This document shows positions 12,768 through 21,084 of a stretch of 60,531 nt of DNA, in pieces. The position numbers and the translations under genes are program-made. Under the pieces are notes generated by a model. That model had not been told where the DNA came from and did no database searches. It was given only the letters and a program-made list of their open reading frames with translations. The DNA is from a virus, in IMG/VR virus record IMGVR_UViG_3300005294_000016, positions 1-60,531 of that record, one strand, 5' to 3'. Position 1 is the stretch's first letter; the number at the start of each line of letters is the position of its first letter.

Positions 12768-15428
12768 TCATCTCCAGCCGACGTGGCTCTGGGGTCGTGT
12801 GCCGCCTTGTGCCTGTGCCTGCCACGTGTGCGGGTTGATGCCGATGCCTCTGCGGACCCGGATCCCTCCGGGGTTCTTGACGGCCTCGTACCCGAGTTCG
12901 GTCATTCGGTTACCGAACTTGATCTTGCCCATGGGGAAGCCGTTGTTCTGCCTCACCCACTCCACATACACCGAATACGCTTGGGCAACCGTCACCTCGG
13001 ACTTCGGGTCCAGGACGATGATGCCCTCATCGGACGCGTTGGCCAGGAACTCCGACACGCCATCCGACTCCTCCCGGTACTCCTTCACCGCCTCACGCAG
13101 CGCTGGAGGCTCACCGAGACCTTCGGTCAGGTAGGCGCGGACCCCTTCCAGGATCCAGTTGAAGATCCCCGCCAGTTCGTTGTCGATCATCCACTGGCCG
13201 AGCTTGCCCTCACGGGCCTCCTTGGCGCTGCCGTCCTCGTTGTAGAACGTGTTCGGGAACTCGATCGGCTTCACGCGGCGCCAAATCGCCCCATCGCCCG
13301 CGTTCAGCTTCGGCCTGAAGTTCGAGGCCATGAAGATCGTGAACTGCGGCTTCCAGGAGATGTTCGACTGGTACAGGGCGTGCGAGCTGATCTCATCACC
13401 ACCAGTAACCCGCTTCACCAGCTCCTCGTTCAACATCGTCCGCTCCGACGTCTCCGACGTCGCCACGAACCGGGTACCCCGAAGCGCGTGCAGATCATTG
13501 GCCCGCCGGGACCCGTCATCCTTCGTGTCCCGGAACGTGTTCGGGGCCGCCGTCGCCGCGAAATCCCCGAAAGCCTCCTGCATCACTTCGAAGAACACCG
13601 ACTTGCCGCAGCCCGTCTGCCCGTGCAGGACGAAGAACGCGGCCTCCGACGTGTCCCCCAGCAACGTCATCCCGATGGCCCGCTGAAGATAACCCCGATA
13701 CCCGGCATCAGGAAGGACCTCCTCCAGGTACCGGCGCCACCGGGGAGCCTGAGCATCCGGGTCGAACTTGACCCCGATCTTCTTCGTCAACATCAGCTCA
13801 GGAGCGTGCGGGTACGCCACCACATCCGGAACCGGGGTCACCGACAGGTCCGACAGGTCCAAGACCCCGTTGTCGACGGCGATCACATTCTTGTCGGCGT
13901 CAAACTGCTCCACCGAACAGGCCACAGCCTTCTGTGTACCGAACCGGCTCTTGACCGCCTTGTGCCCACGGTCCGACCGGCACCCGGCAGCGAAAGTGGC
14001 CAACTTCTCGGCGGACTTCAGTTCCTCCTTCGCCTCCGCGATCAGGTCCTTGTCCTCCGACAACCGGGCGTTCGCCAGGGCGATGCCAGCAGTGTCGACG
14101 AGTTTGCCGGTGTGGTCCTTGAGCTTCTTCGTCATGATCTCCACGGCGTCGTCAACCTCGGCACGCTTCGACTCGATCCACACACCGTCCTGGTAGACCC
14201 GCCACGCCTTCTCCTCGAAGACGTTGCGGAACTGACGGCCGTACAGGTTCACCATGGCGTGCGCGACGCCGGTCTCCGTGTACTCGTCGAGGGCGAACTT
14301 CGGGACGGCCGGGACGTCCATGGCTATCTCGATGTCCGTGAAGTCCGGCATCGTCAACGACTGAGACTTGACCCGTTCCGTCAGTGGGATCTCGTCAACC
14401 CAGTTCGACATCGGCTGCCTCTCCCCACCGAACCCTTGACGTCGCAGAGCACGGGCGGCGTCCGAGAAATTCCCGTTGTGTTCCATGAACGCGTAGAAGG
14501 CGAACTTCGAGATCGGTTCCTCGGTTGGCAGACCGGCCCCCGAAGACCAGACGTACAGGTTGTCCGACCCCTGGTAGTACAGCGAAGCCGACTGCCCGTC
14601 CCGCACCTCTTTACCCGGGCGGGTGTAGTACAGCTCCGAACCCGGGCCACGGGAGTGGAAGGTCCACCCGTACTCCGACAGCAACTGGCCCCAGTCGGTC
14701 TTCCGGTTGAAGTCGGCTCCCGGACCTTCCCCGTTGTCGGTGGGGATACCTGCCGGACGTGGGGGGGCTTCCGGCGTCTCCGGCATCTCATCCAGAGCTT
14801 CGTGGATCGCCGCGACCAGCAGCTCCCGCTGCTCCCACGTGATCGTGGGGACTTCCCCGATCCGTCCCGCCTGGCACGTCCACGCCTCACCGGACTTGTG
14901 GACCTTCCCCGACGACGGCGCGACGACCACGTAGCCTCCCTCACCCCGAGTCTCCGCCAAGGTGACGGACCGCAGCAGCGGGGAGGCTTTCAGCTCTTCA
15001 GCGTCCGGGGGGCGGTTGGCGATCTTCTGGTTGCCGGGCACCGGGTGGTCGGCGATGCGGTACAGAAAGTGCAGGCCACCGGATGGGGTGGACTCGCAGT
15101 AGCCGTCGTGGACCAGCAGCGTCCACAGCCACAGGATCCCGGCCTTCGCTGCGGCCTGGTCGATCTTGTCCAGGTGGTCCCCGGACGATGCGCGACCTTC
15201 CAGCTCCAGCATCTCCAGATTCCCGGACGCCTGCCCGCAGATCAGCCCGACACCCTGGTCCGGGGCCGTCTTGTACCAGCGCTCCACCTGCTCACGGGTG
15301 GGCCGGTCGCTCTGGAACTCCTTCCACCGGGCGAATGGGCGCTTCGTGCCGTCCGCGATGGTGGGGATCACCGTGAAACCCTTGTCGTGCCAGGTCAGGG
15401 CTCCGTCGAGGTGCGGGTTCAAGGTCAT
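12768..15428 (-). CDS. Primase-polymerase / SF3 (D5-like) helicase, 886 aa
   Basis: N-terminal prim-pol domain (residues about 15-200) with GVGLICGQASGNLEMLELEG and later STPSGGLHFLY and GYVVVAPSS signatures; C-terminal superfamily-3 helicase with Walker A GQTGCGKSVFFE (about residue 597), a long D5 N-terminal region before it and the sensor FMASNFRP. Such proteins make primers, may extend DNA, and unwind at the origin. It is the only replication polymerase seen, so the host polymerase is probably recruited. Start ATG 15428 after GGAGGAG. Confidence 0.93.
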   Translation of the reverse strand: MTLNPHLDGALTWHDKGFTVIPTIADGTKRPFARWKEFQSDRPTREQVERWYKTAPDQGVGLICGQASGNLEMLELEGRASSGDHLDKIDQAAAKAGILWLWTLLVHDGYCESTPSGGLHFLYRIADHPVPGNQKIANRPPDAEELKASPLLRSVTLAETRGEGGYVVVAPSSGKVHKSGEAWTCQAGRIGEVPTITWEQRELLVAAIHEALDEMPETPEAPPRPAGIPTDNGEGPGADFNRKTDWGQLLSEYGWTFHSRGPGSELYYTRPGKEVRDGQSASLYYQGSDNLYVWSSGAGLPTEEPISKFAFYAFMEHNGNFSDAARALRRQGFGGERQPMSNWVDEIPLTERVKSQSLTMPDFTDIEIAMDVPAVPKFALDEYTETGVAHAMVNLYGRQFRNVFEEKAWRVYQDGVWIESKRAEVDDAVEIMTKKLKDHTGKLVDTAGIALANARLSEDKDLIAEAKEELKSAEKLATFAAGCRSDRGHKAVKSRFGTQKAVACSVEQFDADKNVIAVDNGVLDLSDLSVTPVPDVVAYPHAPELMLTKKIGVKFDPDAQAPRWRRYLEEVLPDAGYRGYLQRAIGMTLLGDTSEAAFFVLHGQTGCGKSVFFEVMQEAFGDFAATAAPNTFRDTKDDGSRRANDLHALRGTRFVATSETSERTMLNEELVKRVTGGDEISSHALYQSNISWKPQFTIFMASNFRPKLNAGDGAIWRRVKPIEFPNTFYNEDGSAKEAREGKLGQWMIDNELAGIFNWILEGVRAYLTEGLGEPPALREAVKEYREESDGVSEFLANASDEGIIVLDPKSEVTVAQAYSVYVEWVRQNNGFPMGKIKFGNRMTELGYEAVKNPGGIRVRRGIGINPHTWQAQAQGGTRPQSHVGWR

Positions 15429-15482
15429 TTACTCCTCCGCATCTCCAGATGCTATACTGCACCTGGTCATTTAGTTCTCCAG

Positions 15483-15515
15483 AAAACCCCCAGGATCGAG
15501 CCCCTGGGGGTTTTT
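15483..15515. terminator. Bidirectional terminator upstream of primase
   Basis: 8-bp stem CCCCCAGG/CCTGGGGG with AAAA before and TTTTT after. It ends the leftward transcript from 16215, so the primase needs its own promoter; TATAGC near 15455 is a -10 candidate on the minus strand. Confidence 0.85.
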
Positions 15516-15572
15516 CACGTCTGGGGTAGATCTAGATCCTAGCGCTCCGGTCCGTCAGGTTCCACCGGCAGC

Positions 15573-15761
15573 TCACGTATCGGCTGACGATATATCGGGC
15601 GTCGTACGGTTCCCGCAGGCGTTGAAGCCGTCCCCGAACTCCGACTCGACCACCTTCATCGAGTAGTTGATGAGCCCCCCGGGCTTGATGTATCCGGTGA
15701 TGCCCAGGTTCACCCCCAGCTCCTCGACCTTCCCGTTGGCCAGCATTCCGGAAGGCTCCAT
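15573..15761 (-). CDS. Small hypothetical protein, 62 aa
   Basis: ATG 15761 chosen; an in-frame GTG at 15806 would extend it by 15 basic residues. Contains LGVNLGITGYIKPGGLINYS, a beta-rich glycine-containing domain. A poor ribosome site makes the start uncertain. Confidence 0.55.
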   Translation of the reverse strand: MEPSGMLANGKVEELGVNLGITGYIKPGGLINYSMKVVESEFGDGFNACGNRTTPDISSADT

Positions 15762-15815
15762 GTCGAAGGTCCCACGGCCCCGGCCACACGACCGGGGCCA
15801 ACTCACGCCTGCGGG

Positions 15816-16082
15816 TCAGGGCTGTGCGGGCACGTCTCGGCCGCATTCGGAGCAGTGCGGCCACGGGTGGTTGGGCGACAGGTGCTCGTGCTGGCACTGG
15901 GCGGGCCGGATGTCGGCGGTGCACGGCTTGTCTGCGGCGCCGTGGACGAGGCAGCGGTCACCGGGCGTCATCGACACCGCTCGGCCGGAGGTGGTGCAGT
16001 ACCGCTCCGGGTTGGCGATGGCGGGGACCGCCTCGGGGATCGGGCGGCTGTAGATGGTCTGGCAGGTGAGGCAGGTAGTCAC
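15816..16082 (-). CDS. Cysteine-rich zinc protein, 88 aa
   Basis: GTG 16082 after GGGAGA. CLTC near the start, further cysteines in the middle and CSECGRD at the end form probably two zinc sites. Unrecognised family. Confidence 0.65.
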   Translation of the reverse strand: MTTCLTCQTIYSRPIPEAVPAIANPERYCTTSGRAVSMTPGDRCLVHGAADKPCTADIRPAQCQHEHLSPNHPWPHCSECGRDVPAQP

Positions 16083-16113
16083 GGTGTCTCCCTTGCTGGT
16101 TGGGGCGGGCGGG

Positions 16114-16215
16114 TCAAGCGGAGGGCTGCCAGCGGACGGCACGGACCGAGAAGGTTCCGTCCTCGTTGCGCACGATCTCCGTGCACTTGCTGGTGAACCT
16201 CGCGTGCTTCAACAT
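16114..16215 (-). CDS. 33-aa basic peptide
   Basis: ATG 16215 overlaps the upstream TGA as TGATG. Begins MLKHARFTSKCTEIVRNEDG; short, basic, beta-like. Kept because of the tight junction and lack of another gene in the gap. Confidence 0.4.
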   Translation of the reverse strand: MLKHARFTSKCTEIVRNEDGTFSVRAVRWQPSA

Positions 16216-16475
16216 CACGACCACCGACCGTCGAGGTAGTGCCGGACCGCCTCGGTGAACTCGACCCGTGTCGTCGTCGTCCCCTGACAGTGCGTGATCA
16301 TGAACTCGCGCAGCACGTTGTCCAGGGAGCGGGGCTTGTCCAACACCCCCCGCAACACCTTCTTCTCCACCTCCGAAGCGGCCAGGACCACCACCTCCGT
16401 GGTCAACTCCCGTCCCTGCCACTGCGACACCTTGGACTCCTCGAACACGTCAGTTACAGTTGACACCAGTTCCAC
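16215..16475 (-). CDS. Hypothetical protein, 86 aa
   Basis: GTG 16475 behind GAGAGAGG. Mostly helical with ASEVEKKVLRGVLDKPRSLD. Unrecognised. First gene after an upstream terminator. Confidence 0.65.
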   Translation of the reverse strand: MELVSTVTDVFEESKVSQWQGRELTTEVVVLAASEVEKKVLRGVLDKPRSLDNVLREFMITHCQGTTTTRVEFTEAVRHYLDGRWS

Positions 16476-16486
16476 CCTCTCTCCAG

Positions 16487-16523
16487 CGAAGGCCCCCGGA
16501 CCAGCGAGGTCCAGGGGCCTTCG
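16487..16523. terminator. Terminator after SSB-like gene
   Basis: 10-bp outer stem CGAAGGCCCC/GGGGCCTTCG and 5-bp inner stem GGACC/GGTCC. T-run is weak; functional strength uncertain. Confidence 0.65.
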
Positions 16524-16535
16524 CGTATCTCATGA

Positions 16536-17132
16536 TCAGAACGGAGGCTCGTCCGAGTCGAAGCCATCCGAAGATCGCATCGAATCCAGGGTCGGCGCGG
16601 ACGTCTTCGGCTGCTGCTGGGCCATCTGGGCCGGAGGGTTGCCGAACAGCTCGTCGGTGTCCTCAACCCGGCGCGTCTTACGTGCCGCCATGGCGAACGC
16701 CTGAGCTTCCGTCTCCGTCGTCGGAGCCCAGTACTGCGAGACGTGCTGCTTCATCGGCTTACGCTTCGGGTTCGTGTTCGGCTTCAGCGAATCGACCCGG
16801 GACCGCAGCATCCCGCCGAGCCGGGGCTTCAGACCCTGCTCCCGCAGAGCGTTCTGGATCGACCACAGCAGGTTCCCCTTCGCCCACAGGCGCCGGGTGC
16901 CGTCGTCGTCCTCCACCTCCGGATTGCGCTGCTTAGTGATCAGGTGGAACACCAGCAGCGGCTTCGGCTTGTTGGTGCGCGGGTCCATGACCACGTTGCC
17001 GTCGTCGTCGGTCTCCGCGAGCCGATCCATCTTGTAGATGATGCCCTCGGCGGTGTCGCCGGGCCGCGAAAGCTTCGCAGTGGCCGGACCTCCACCAGCG
17101 CTGAACAGGTCATCGATGTCGTCGTACGACAT
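16536..17132 (-). CDS. Single-stranded-DNA-binding-like protein, 198 aa
   Basis: The C-terminal tip DSDEPPF resembles the acidic SSB tail (DDDIPF) that binds partner proteins, preceded by a long flexible Gln/Pro/Ser linker. The N-terminal 120 residues are beta-rich with LLVFHLITKQRNPEV, compatible with an OB-fold. Gene order beside nuclease and primase/helicase supports a replication or recombination role. No direct family signature was recognised. Confidence 0.6.
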   Translation of the reverse strand: MSYDDIDDLFSAGGGPATAKLSRPGDTAEGIIYKMDRLAETDDDGNVVMDPRTNKPKPLLVFHLITKQRNPEVEDDDGTRRLWAKGNLLWSIQNALREQGLKPRLGGMLRSRVDSLKPNTNPKRKPMKQHVSQYWAPTTETEAQAFAMAARKTRRVEDTDELFGNPPAQMAQQQPKTSAPTLDSMRSSDGFDSDEPPF

Positions 17133-17163
17133 GGGGTCTCCCCTGGTTTAGTTGAATCATGAA

Positions 17164-18063
17164 CTACTGGAAAAGGTCGTCCACGGGATCACCCGTGGTC
17201 TGCCCCGGACATCCCGTCCCGTCCGCAGGGGACGTTCCCCCGCGATAGAACTTGCACCAACCGCACAACCGGGAAGGTTCCGCAGGAATCCGGGCATAAT
17301 TCTCCGGATGGTTCTGGACATCCAGCTCCAGAGCCTCGCGACCAATCCGGCGCACCCGCTTCACCGCCTCCCAGGCGGCATCCCGGTCATAGGGCCACGT
17401 CTTGACCCACATCTCCTTCAGGTTCCCGTCCCTCGGGAGCATCACGACCCCGACCCGTTTCACCGGCCTGCCAGCCCGGACGTTCCCGGCCCCGTACAGT
17501 TGGAACTGGGTTTCGTAGACCTGCCCGACGCCTTCCTTCTTCATCTTGCGGTAGTTGGCGCGTGACGGGTTCTTCAAGTCCAGGACCGTCTGTGACGGCC
17601 GGTGGTACAGGTCCGTGTGGCCCGGCAGCTCGTCGGAAGGCCACACTTCCAGCTCGGTCAGCCATCCGGCATCCCCGTGGACCTGCTGGTACGCCTTGAT
17701 CTTGCTCTCAAGCCAGGTGTGGATCGAAGTGCCGACCGTCGAAGGCCACACTTCGATGTTGTGGTTCACCTGCTCGGAACCGGCCAAGGTGTATGCGATC
17801 TTCCGTTCGCACGGATCCCCGGCTTCCGAACATCCGAGCATCACCTGCTGTGATCGTCCCTCAGACCGGGCACCCCACAGGATGATGTCGGTCAGGTCCT
17901 CCCGCAGCGCTATGTCCCCGAGGGTGTCGTCCATGCCAGGCACGGTCACGTCGTCCGGGGCGCACGTGATGTGGTACGGGAACTGCTCGTACGGGTACAC
18001 GACGGTCATCTTCTTGCCGCACACCCGGCACAGATGGCTGAACTCGGTCACGCCATCATCCAC
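17164..18063 (-). CDS. Cas4/RecB-like PD-(D/E)XK nuclease, 299 aa
   Basis: Nuclease core: GTSIHTWLE (residues about 110-118), PGHTDLYH then VLDLKNPS (D and D-x-K), and QVYETQFQLYGAG (Q-x-x-x-Y motif). Cysteines at CSEAGDPCERK before the core and CGWC...C near the end match the four-Cys iron-sulfur clasp of Cas4/AddB-type exonucleases. An N-terminal CRVCGKK zinc knuckle is extra. Probably a 5'-3' exonuclease for recombination with the SSB-like neighbour. Start overlaps the upstream peptide. Confidence 0.85.
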   Translation of the reverse strand: MDDGVTEFSHLCRVCGKKMTVVYPYEQFPYHITCAPDDVTVPGMDDTLGDIALREDLTDIILWGARSEGRSQQVMLGCSEAGDPCERKIAYTLAGSEQVNHNIEVWPSTVGTSIHTWLESKIKAYQQVHGDAGWLTELEVWPSDELPGHTDLYHRPSQTVLDLKNPSRANYRKMKKEGVGQVYETQFQLYGAGNVRAGRPVKRVGVVMLPRDGNLKEMWVKTWPYDRDAAWEAVKRVRRIGREALELDVQNHPENYARIPAEPSRLCGWCKFYRGGTSPADGTGCPGQTTGDPVDDLFQ

Positions 18064-18209
18064 TTCGCCACCAGGAACAGGCAGAGGATCAGGGTCGTGG
18101 CATGTATACCGGCCTTGATGTGGGCTCCGGGTGCCGTCGACTTCAAGTGGCAGACCATGAACCCGAAACTTCCCGCAGCCATCAAGGCCCAGAACTGCTC
18201 ACCGAACAT
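18048..18209 (-). CDS. 53-aa membrane protein
   Basis: ATG 18209 after GAGAGGGGGAACGGA. Two hydrophobic stretches (residues 4-20 and 35-52, ATTLILCLFLVAKWMMA). Overlaps the nuclease start by 16 bases. Function unknown. Confidence 0.6.
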   Translation of the reverse strand: MFGEQFWALMAAGSFGFMVCHLKSTAPGAHIKAGIHATTLILCLFLVAKWMMA

Positions 18210-18280
18210 TCCGTTCCCCCTCTCGTGATCCAGACACTACCGGTCCGGTACGACATGGACCATGGTCGGCAAGTGTGACC

Positions 18281-18308
18281 TTGAATACAGATCACCGGAT
18301 GCTACAGT
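18281..18308 (+). promoter_or_regulatory. Promoter of tRNA-Met and following operon
   Basis: TTGAAT (18281-18286), 16-base spacer, TACAGT (18303-18308), six bases before the tRNA 5' end. Confidence 0.8.
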
Positions 18309-18313
18309 GGACC

Positions 18314-18387
18314 CGCAGGGTGGAGCAGTTCGGAAGCTCGGGAGACTCATAATCTTCAGGTCGTGGGTTCAAATCCCACCCCTGCGA
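18314..18387 (+). tRNA. tRNA-Met (CAT)
   Basis: Complete cloverleaf: acceptor CGCAGGG/CCCTGCG, D arm GAGC/GCTC, anticodon arm GGAGA-CTCATAA-TCTTC, T arm GTGGG-TTCAAAT-CCCAC. Anticodon CAT with T33 and A37. The CCA end is not encoded. Elongator or initiator type not decided. Confidence 0.95.
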
Positions 18388-18508
18388 CGAGAACGCACGG
18401 CATTCCCCCTGATCAGGGGAATGCTCGGGGCGCCCTGATCGAAGCCGTCGTGCCGGTACCGGGTAAATCCGGAGGGGGTCCACCAACTTCAAGCTCAGGG
18501 GAGTGGGC

Positions 18509-18697
18509 ATGGAAATCAACATCTGGCCGGACTTCGACGAACTTCCGGCTCAGGCTCAAGCAGACCTGGTCAAGTACTACAACATGTCGTTCGAGGAGCA
18601 GGCCGGGATGGCGTGGGTCGTCAAGGAACACGAGCGCCGGGTCCAGGAAGTCATGGAAGGCATGGCCGCAGCGCTGAAGGAACGGTTCCTGGCATGA
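18509..18697 (+). CDS. Small helical protein, 62 aa
   Basis: ATG 18509 behind AGGGGAG; GTG 18503 is an alternative. Helical and acidic, MEINIWPDFDELPAQAQADL. Unrecognised. Confidence 0.65.
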   Translation: MEINIWPDFDELPAQAQADLVKYYNMSFEEQAGMAWVVKEHERRVQEVMEGMAAALKERFLA

Positions 18698-18873
18698 GGA
18701 TCCGAACCTTTGAACTTCCGACGAGGGCCGAAGACCCGATCCGGTTCGTGATCGTCTTCGACCGCTTGGCACCCGCAGACGCTGACGAATTCATCGACAT
18801 CCTCAAAGATCTCAGTCGTTCCTGGGGAGCAGTGGACGCCCTCGTCTACGCGGACGAGGTGGAACTCGGATGA
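18694..18873 (+). CDS. Small hypothetical protein, 59 aa
   Basis: ATGA junction on both sides. A small alpha/beta domain, FVIVFDRLAPADADEFIDIL. Unrecognised. Confidence 0.65.
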   Translation: MRIRTFELPTRAEDPIRFVIVFDRLAPADADEFIDILKDLSRSWGAVDALVYADEVELG

Positions 18874-19403
18874 TCCTCGCCGACGCCGACATCCTGCACT
18901 TCCGCAACCTCGGACACCTCGGCATCCACCCGTGGGATCCGGAGTCCGTGCAGCCCGCATCCTATGATCTTCACCTGGCCCCGTACGTGAAGAAGAAAGC
19001 CTACGACACCTGGGCCGAGAAGCTGATCTGGCAGCAGGAGAAGTTTGAAGAACTTCGAGACGGTGAGTTCTGGTACTTTCTCGAACCGGGCGAATTCGGA
19101 CTGTTCAACACCGTCGAGACCGTCGAACTGTCCGCCAGTGTCGCAGGCCAGGTCATGGGCAAGTCCACGCTCGCCCGTGAGGCCCTGGCCGTCGAGACCG
19201 CAGGATGGGTGGACCCCGGCTTCAGTGGTGAACTGACCTTGGAGTTGAAGAACCACGGCGAGTTCCCGATCATGTTGACGGCCGGGATGAGGATCGCCCA
19301 GATCGTGTTCATGCAGACCCGCAGTGCCGCCCTACGGCCGTACGGTTCCGAAGGGCTCGGATCCAAGTATCAGCACCAGACCGGACCTACGGAGCCCCGA
19401 TGA
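18870..19403 (+). CDS. dcd: dCTP deaminase / dUTPase-fold protein, 177 aa
   Basis: Signatures of the dCTP deaminase family in order: VQPASYDLHL (residue about 28), GKSTLARE (about 99), GWVDPGFSGELTLEL with the catalytic glutamate (about 113-127), GMRIAQIVF and a GSKYQHQTGP tail. It deaminates dCTP to dUTP, feeding dTMP synthesis together with ThyX encoded at 21826-21077. Length is typical. Confidence 0.93.
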   Translation: MILADADILHFRNLGHLGIHPWDPESVQPASYDLHLAPYVKKKAYDTWAEKLIWQQEKFEELRDGEFWYFLEPGEFGLFNTVETVELSASVAGQVMGKSTLAREALAVETAGWVDPGFSGELTLELKNHGEFPIMLTAGMRIAQIVFMQTRSAALRPYGSEGLGSKYQHQTGPTEPR

Positions 19404-19717
19404 ACAAGCCCTGTACCCCGATCCCATGCCCCGGATGGGAGGAGGTCAGGATCTCCGACGTGCAGCCGATCGGCTGGTACGGCGTGGATCTCAAGTACCT
19501 TCAAGGGACCTACGAGTTCCTGGGCAGGGAACACGAGCAGCAGGTCAAGGACCTCGTGGACACCATCCACGCCCAGGCCCAGGACATTCGGGAACGGTGG
19601 GGATACACTGACGACACGATCATCCGCGTGAAGCTTCCGGACGACTCGAACGTGGCGCACCTGTTCAACCAGGTGAAGGAGGCCACCGATGATCGGATCG
19701 AGTATGTCGGGCGGTGA
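19400..19717 (+). CDS. Hypothetical protein, 105 aa
   Basis: ATGA overlap with dcd. Helical, charged, with RDIRERWGYTDDTIIRV-like centre. Last gene before the terminator. Unrecognised. Confidence 0.65.
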   Translation: MNKPCTPIPCPGWEEVRISDVQPIGWYGVDLKYLQGTYEFLGREHEQQVKDLVDTIHAQAQDIRERWGYTDDTIIRVKLPDDSNVAHLFNQVKEATDDRIEYVGR

Positions 19718-19722
19718 GTGAC

Positions 19723-19764
19723 ACACTGAAGCCCCAGGGCGCGAACCCTGGGGCTTCAGTGTTT
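19723..19764. terminator. Strong bidirectional terminator
   Basis: 17-bp perfect stem (19723-19739 with 19746-19762) and loop CGCGAA, with TTT following on plus. Between convergent operons. Confidence 0.9.
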
Positions 19765-19771
19765 CCTAAGG

Positions 19772-20206
19772 TCAGACCGCATCCCAGAACTTGACGGTCT
19801 TCTCGCGCTCCACCACCTGCGTCAAGTCCCCGGTCCAGTGGGTTCCGTCGTGCGAGTAGTAGGTGCCGGTTTTGCGGAAGGTCTGGTCACCGACCTTGAA
19901 CACGCACTGGACCCCGGAGGACAGTTCGAACTGTCCCGCAGTCTTCACGTGCGTGATCGGCAGGTTGCCCAGTGCCGGAACCCGGACCGTTCCGGTCTCC
20001 AGGTATTCGGTCAGCTCGGGCCAGCCGTCCACCTCAACGTTGCAGGGCGAGGTGTCCGGGTTCCACTTGGACACGTTCTCCAGGAACGAGAACGACTGTC
20101 CGTACTCGAACAGTGCCTCCAGGGCCTGCTCAACATGCTGGGCCGTGAACGGTGGCTGGAACATGTACTGCTCGATCGCTTCCTCAAGCGTTTCGGCGTC
20201 CATCAC
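19772..20206 (-). CDS. Hypothetical protein of a local three-member family, 144 aa
   Basis: Helical N-terminal third, then a beta-rich domain with GTVRVPALGNLPI and KTGTYYSHDGTHWTGDLTQV. The order 'GxLGNL ... YRKxGxYxS ... G.L..V' is shared with the proteins at 20203-20613 and 20722-21084, so the three are tandem paralogues. Function unknown. Confidence 0.75.
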   Translation of the reverse strand: MMDAETLEEAIEQYMFQPPFTAQHVEQALEALFEYGQSFSFLENVSKWNPDTSPCNVEVDGWPELTEYLETGTVRVPALGNLPITHVKTAGQFELSSGVQCVFKVGDQTFRKTGTYYSHDGTHWTGDLTQVVEREKTVKFWDAV

Positions 20207-20613
20207 TTCACCTCCTCGTACACGGTAGCGATGACCTTCTTGCGCTGGACCTGCTTGAAGTCCCCGTCGTAGTTCGACTCCCCGAATGAGGAGTAGAACC
20301 CGTCCTTGCGGAAGTAGGCAGTCCGTACTCGGTCACGGCCGTGGCTGTTGTCGATCCATGTGACGGTCAGGACAACCCACATCTGTTCGCCGTCACCTTC
20401 GGACCCGCCGTACGAGTCCTCGATGCGCAGGTTGCCGATGCCCGGCAGCGTGAAGGACTTGCTGCGGGAGCACTCGTCCAGCTCGAACCACGAGGACGGA
20501 AAGTCCCCGTACTGGTGGCCCTCGTCGCTGAACTCGTCGGTCTTCCGGTATTCGCCGTTGGCCTCGAACCAGGCGTCGATGGCCTGCTCGACCTGCTCTG
20601 CGGTGTACTTCAT
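20203..20613 (-). CDS. Hypothetical protein, second member of local family, 136 aa
   Basis: Shows SFTLPGIGNLRIED and YFRKDGFYSSFGESNYDGDF, matching its neighbours. N-terminal EQVEQAIDAWFEANG resembles EHVEQALEALFEYG in the 19772 protein. ATGA junction with the next gene. Confidence 0.75.
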   Translation of the reverse strand: MKYTAEQVEQAIDAWFEANGEYRKTDEFSDEGHQYGDFPSSWFELDECSRSKSFTLPGIGNLRIEDSYGGSEGDGEQMWVVLTVTWIDNSHGRDRVRTAYFRKDGFYSSFGESNYDGDFKQVQRKKVIATVYEEVK

Positions 20614-20626
20614 CTTCGTGGTCCTC

Positions 20627-20725
20627 TCAGTGTGCGGTGATCTGGCCGGTCAGATAGTGCACGAACACCTGCTTGTCCATGCCGAACGTGTAGAACTTGG
20701 CCTTCGCGACCTCAGTGGACGTCAC
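20627..20725 (-). CDS. 32-aa peptide
   Basis: GTG 20725 overlaps the upstream TGA as GTGA. Sequence ends DKQVFVHYLTGQITAH. Kept for its coupled start in a gap between family members. Confidence 0.4.
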   Translation of the reverse strand: MTSTEVAKAKFYTFGMDKQVFVHYLTGQITAH

Positions 20726-21084
20726 TTCCAGATCTCCTTCACGGTCTTGCTGGCCGTCACCTTCTTCAGGCCGTCGTTCCAGAAGTAGTTGCGGGCGTAC
20801 GAGTCGGTATAGCCGTCCTTGCGGTACAGGACGCCGTCGACGAGCAGGATCAGGAACGTCGGCGGTTCGGTGCCCTGGAATCCGTAGCCGTCGTCGTTGT
20901 TGAAGTCGCTCGGGTCCTGCTTTGCGACGACCACCACATCCCCGAGGTTCGGGACGTTCACGGTATAGCCGTATGCGTGACTGAACAGGCTGTCCCAGGG
21001 CCTGCGGTTCCATGCGTTCAGGGCCGTGATGATCCGGTTGTTCTCCGGCATGTCCTGGCCGCAGGCGGGGCACTTGTCACTCAT
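20722..21084 (-). CDS. Hypothetical protein, third member of local family with zinc knuckle, 120 aa
   Basis: Begins MSDKCPACGQDMPENN, a zinc knuckle absent from its paralogues, followed by the shared beta domain (YTVNVPNLGDVVVV, YRKDGYTDSYARNYFWNDGL). Confidence 0.75.
   Translation of the reverse strand: MSDKCPACGQDMPENNRIITALNAWNRRPWDSLFSHAYGYTVNVPNLGDVVVVAKQDPSDFNNDDGYGFQGTEPPTFLILLVDGVLYRKDGYTDSYARNYFWNDGLKKVTASKTVKEIWK

Noticed and set aside
12750-15542. 930-codon open frame on the plus strand opposite the primase/helicase gene
   Set aside because: It is the antisense of a clearly conserved gene in high-GC DNA, Arg/Leu/Val-rich without motifs. The minus-strand protein has Walker A and prim-pol signatures.
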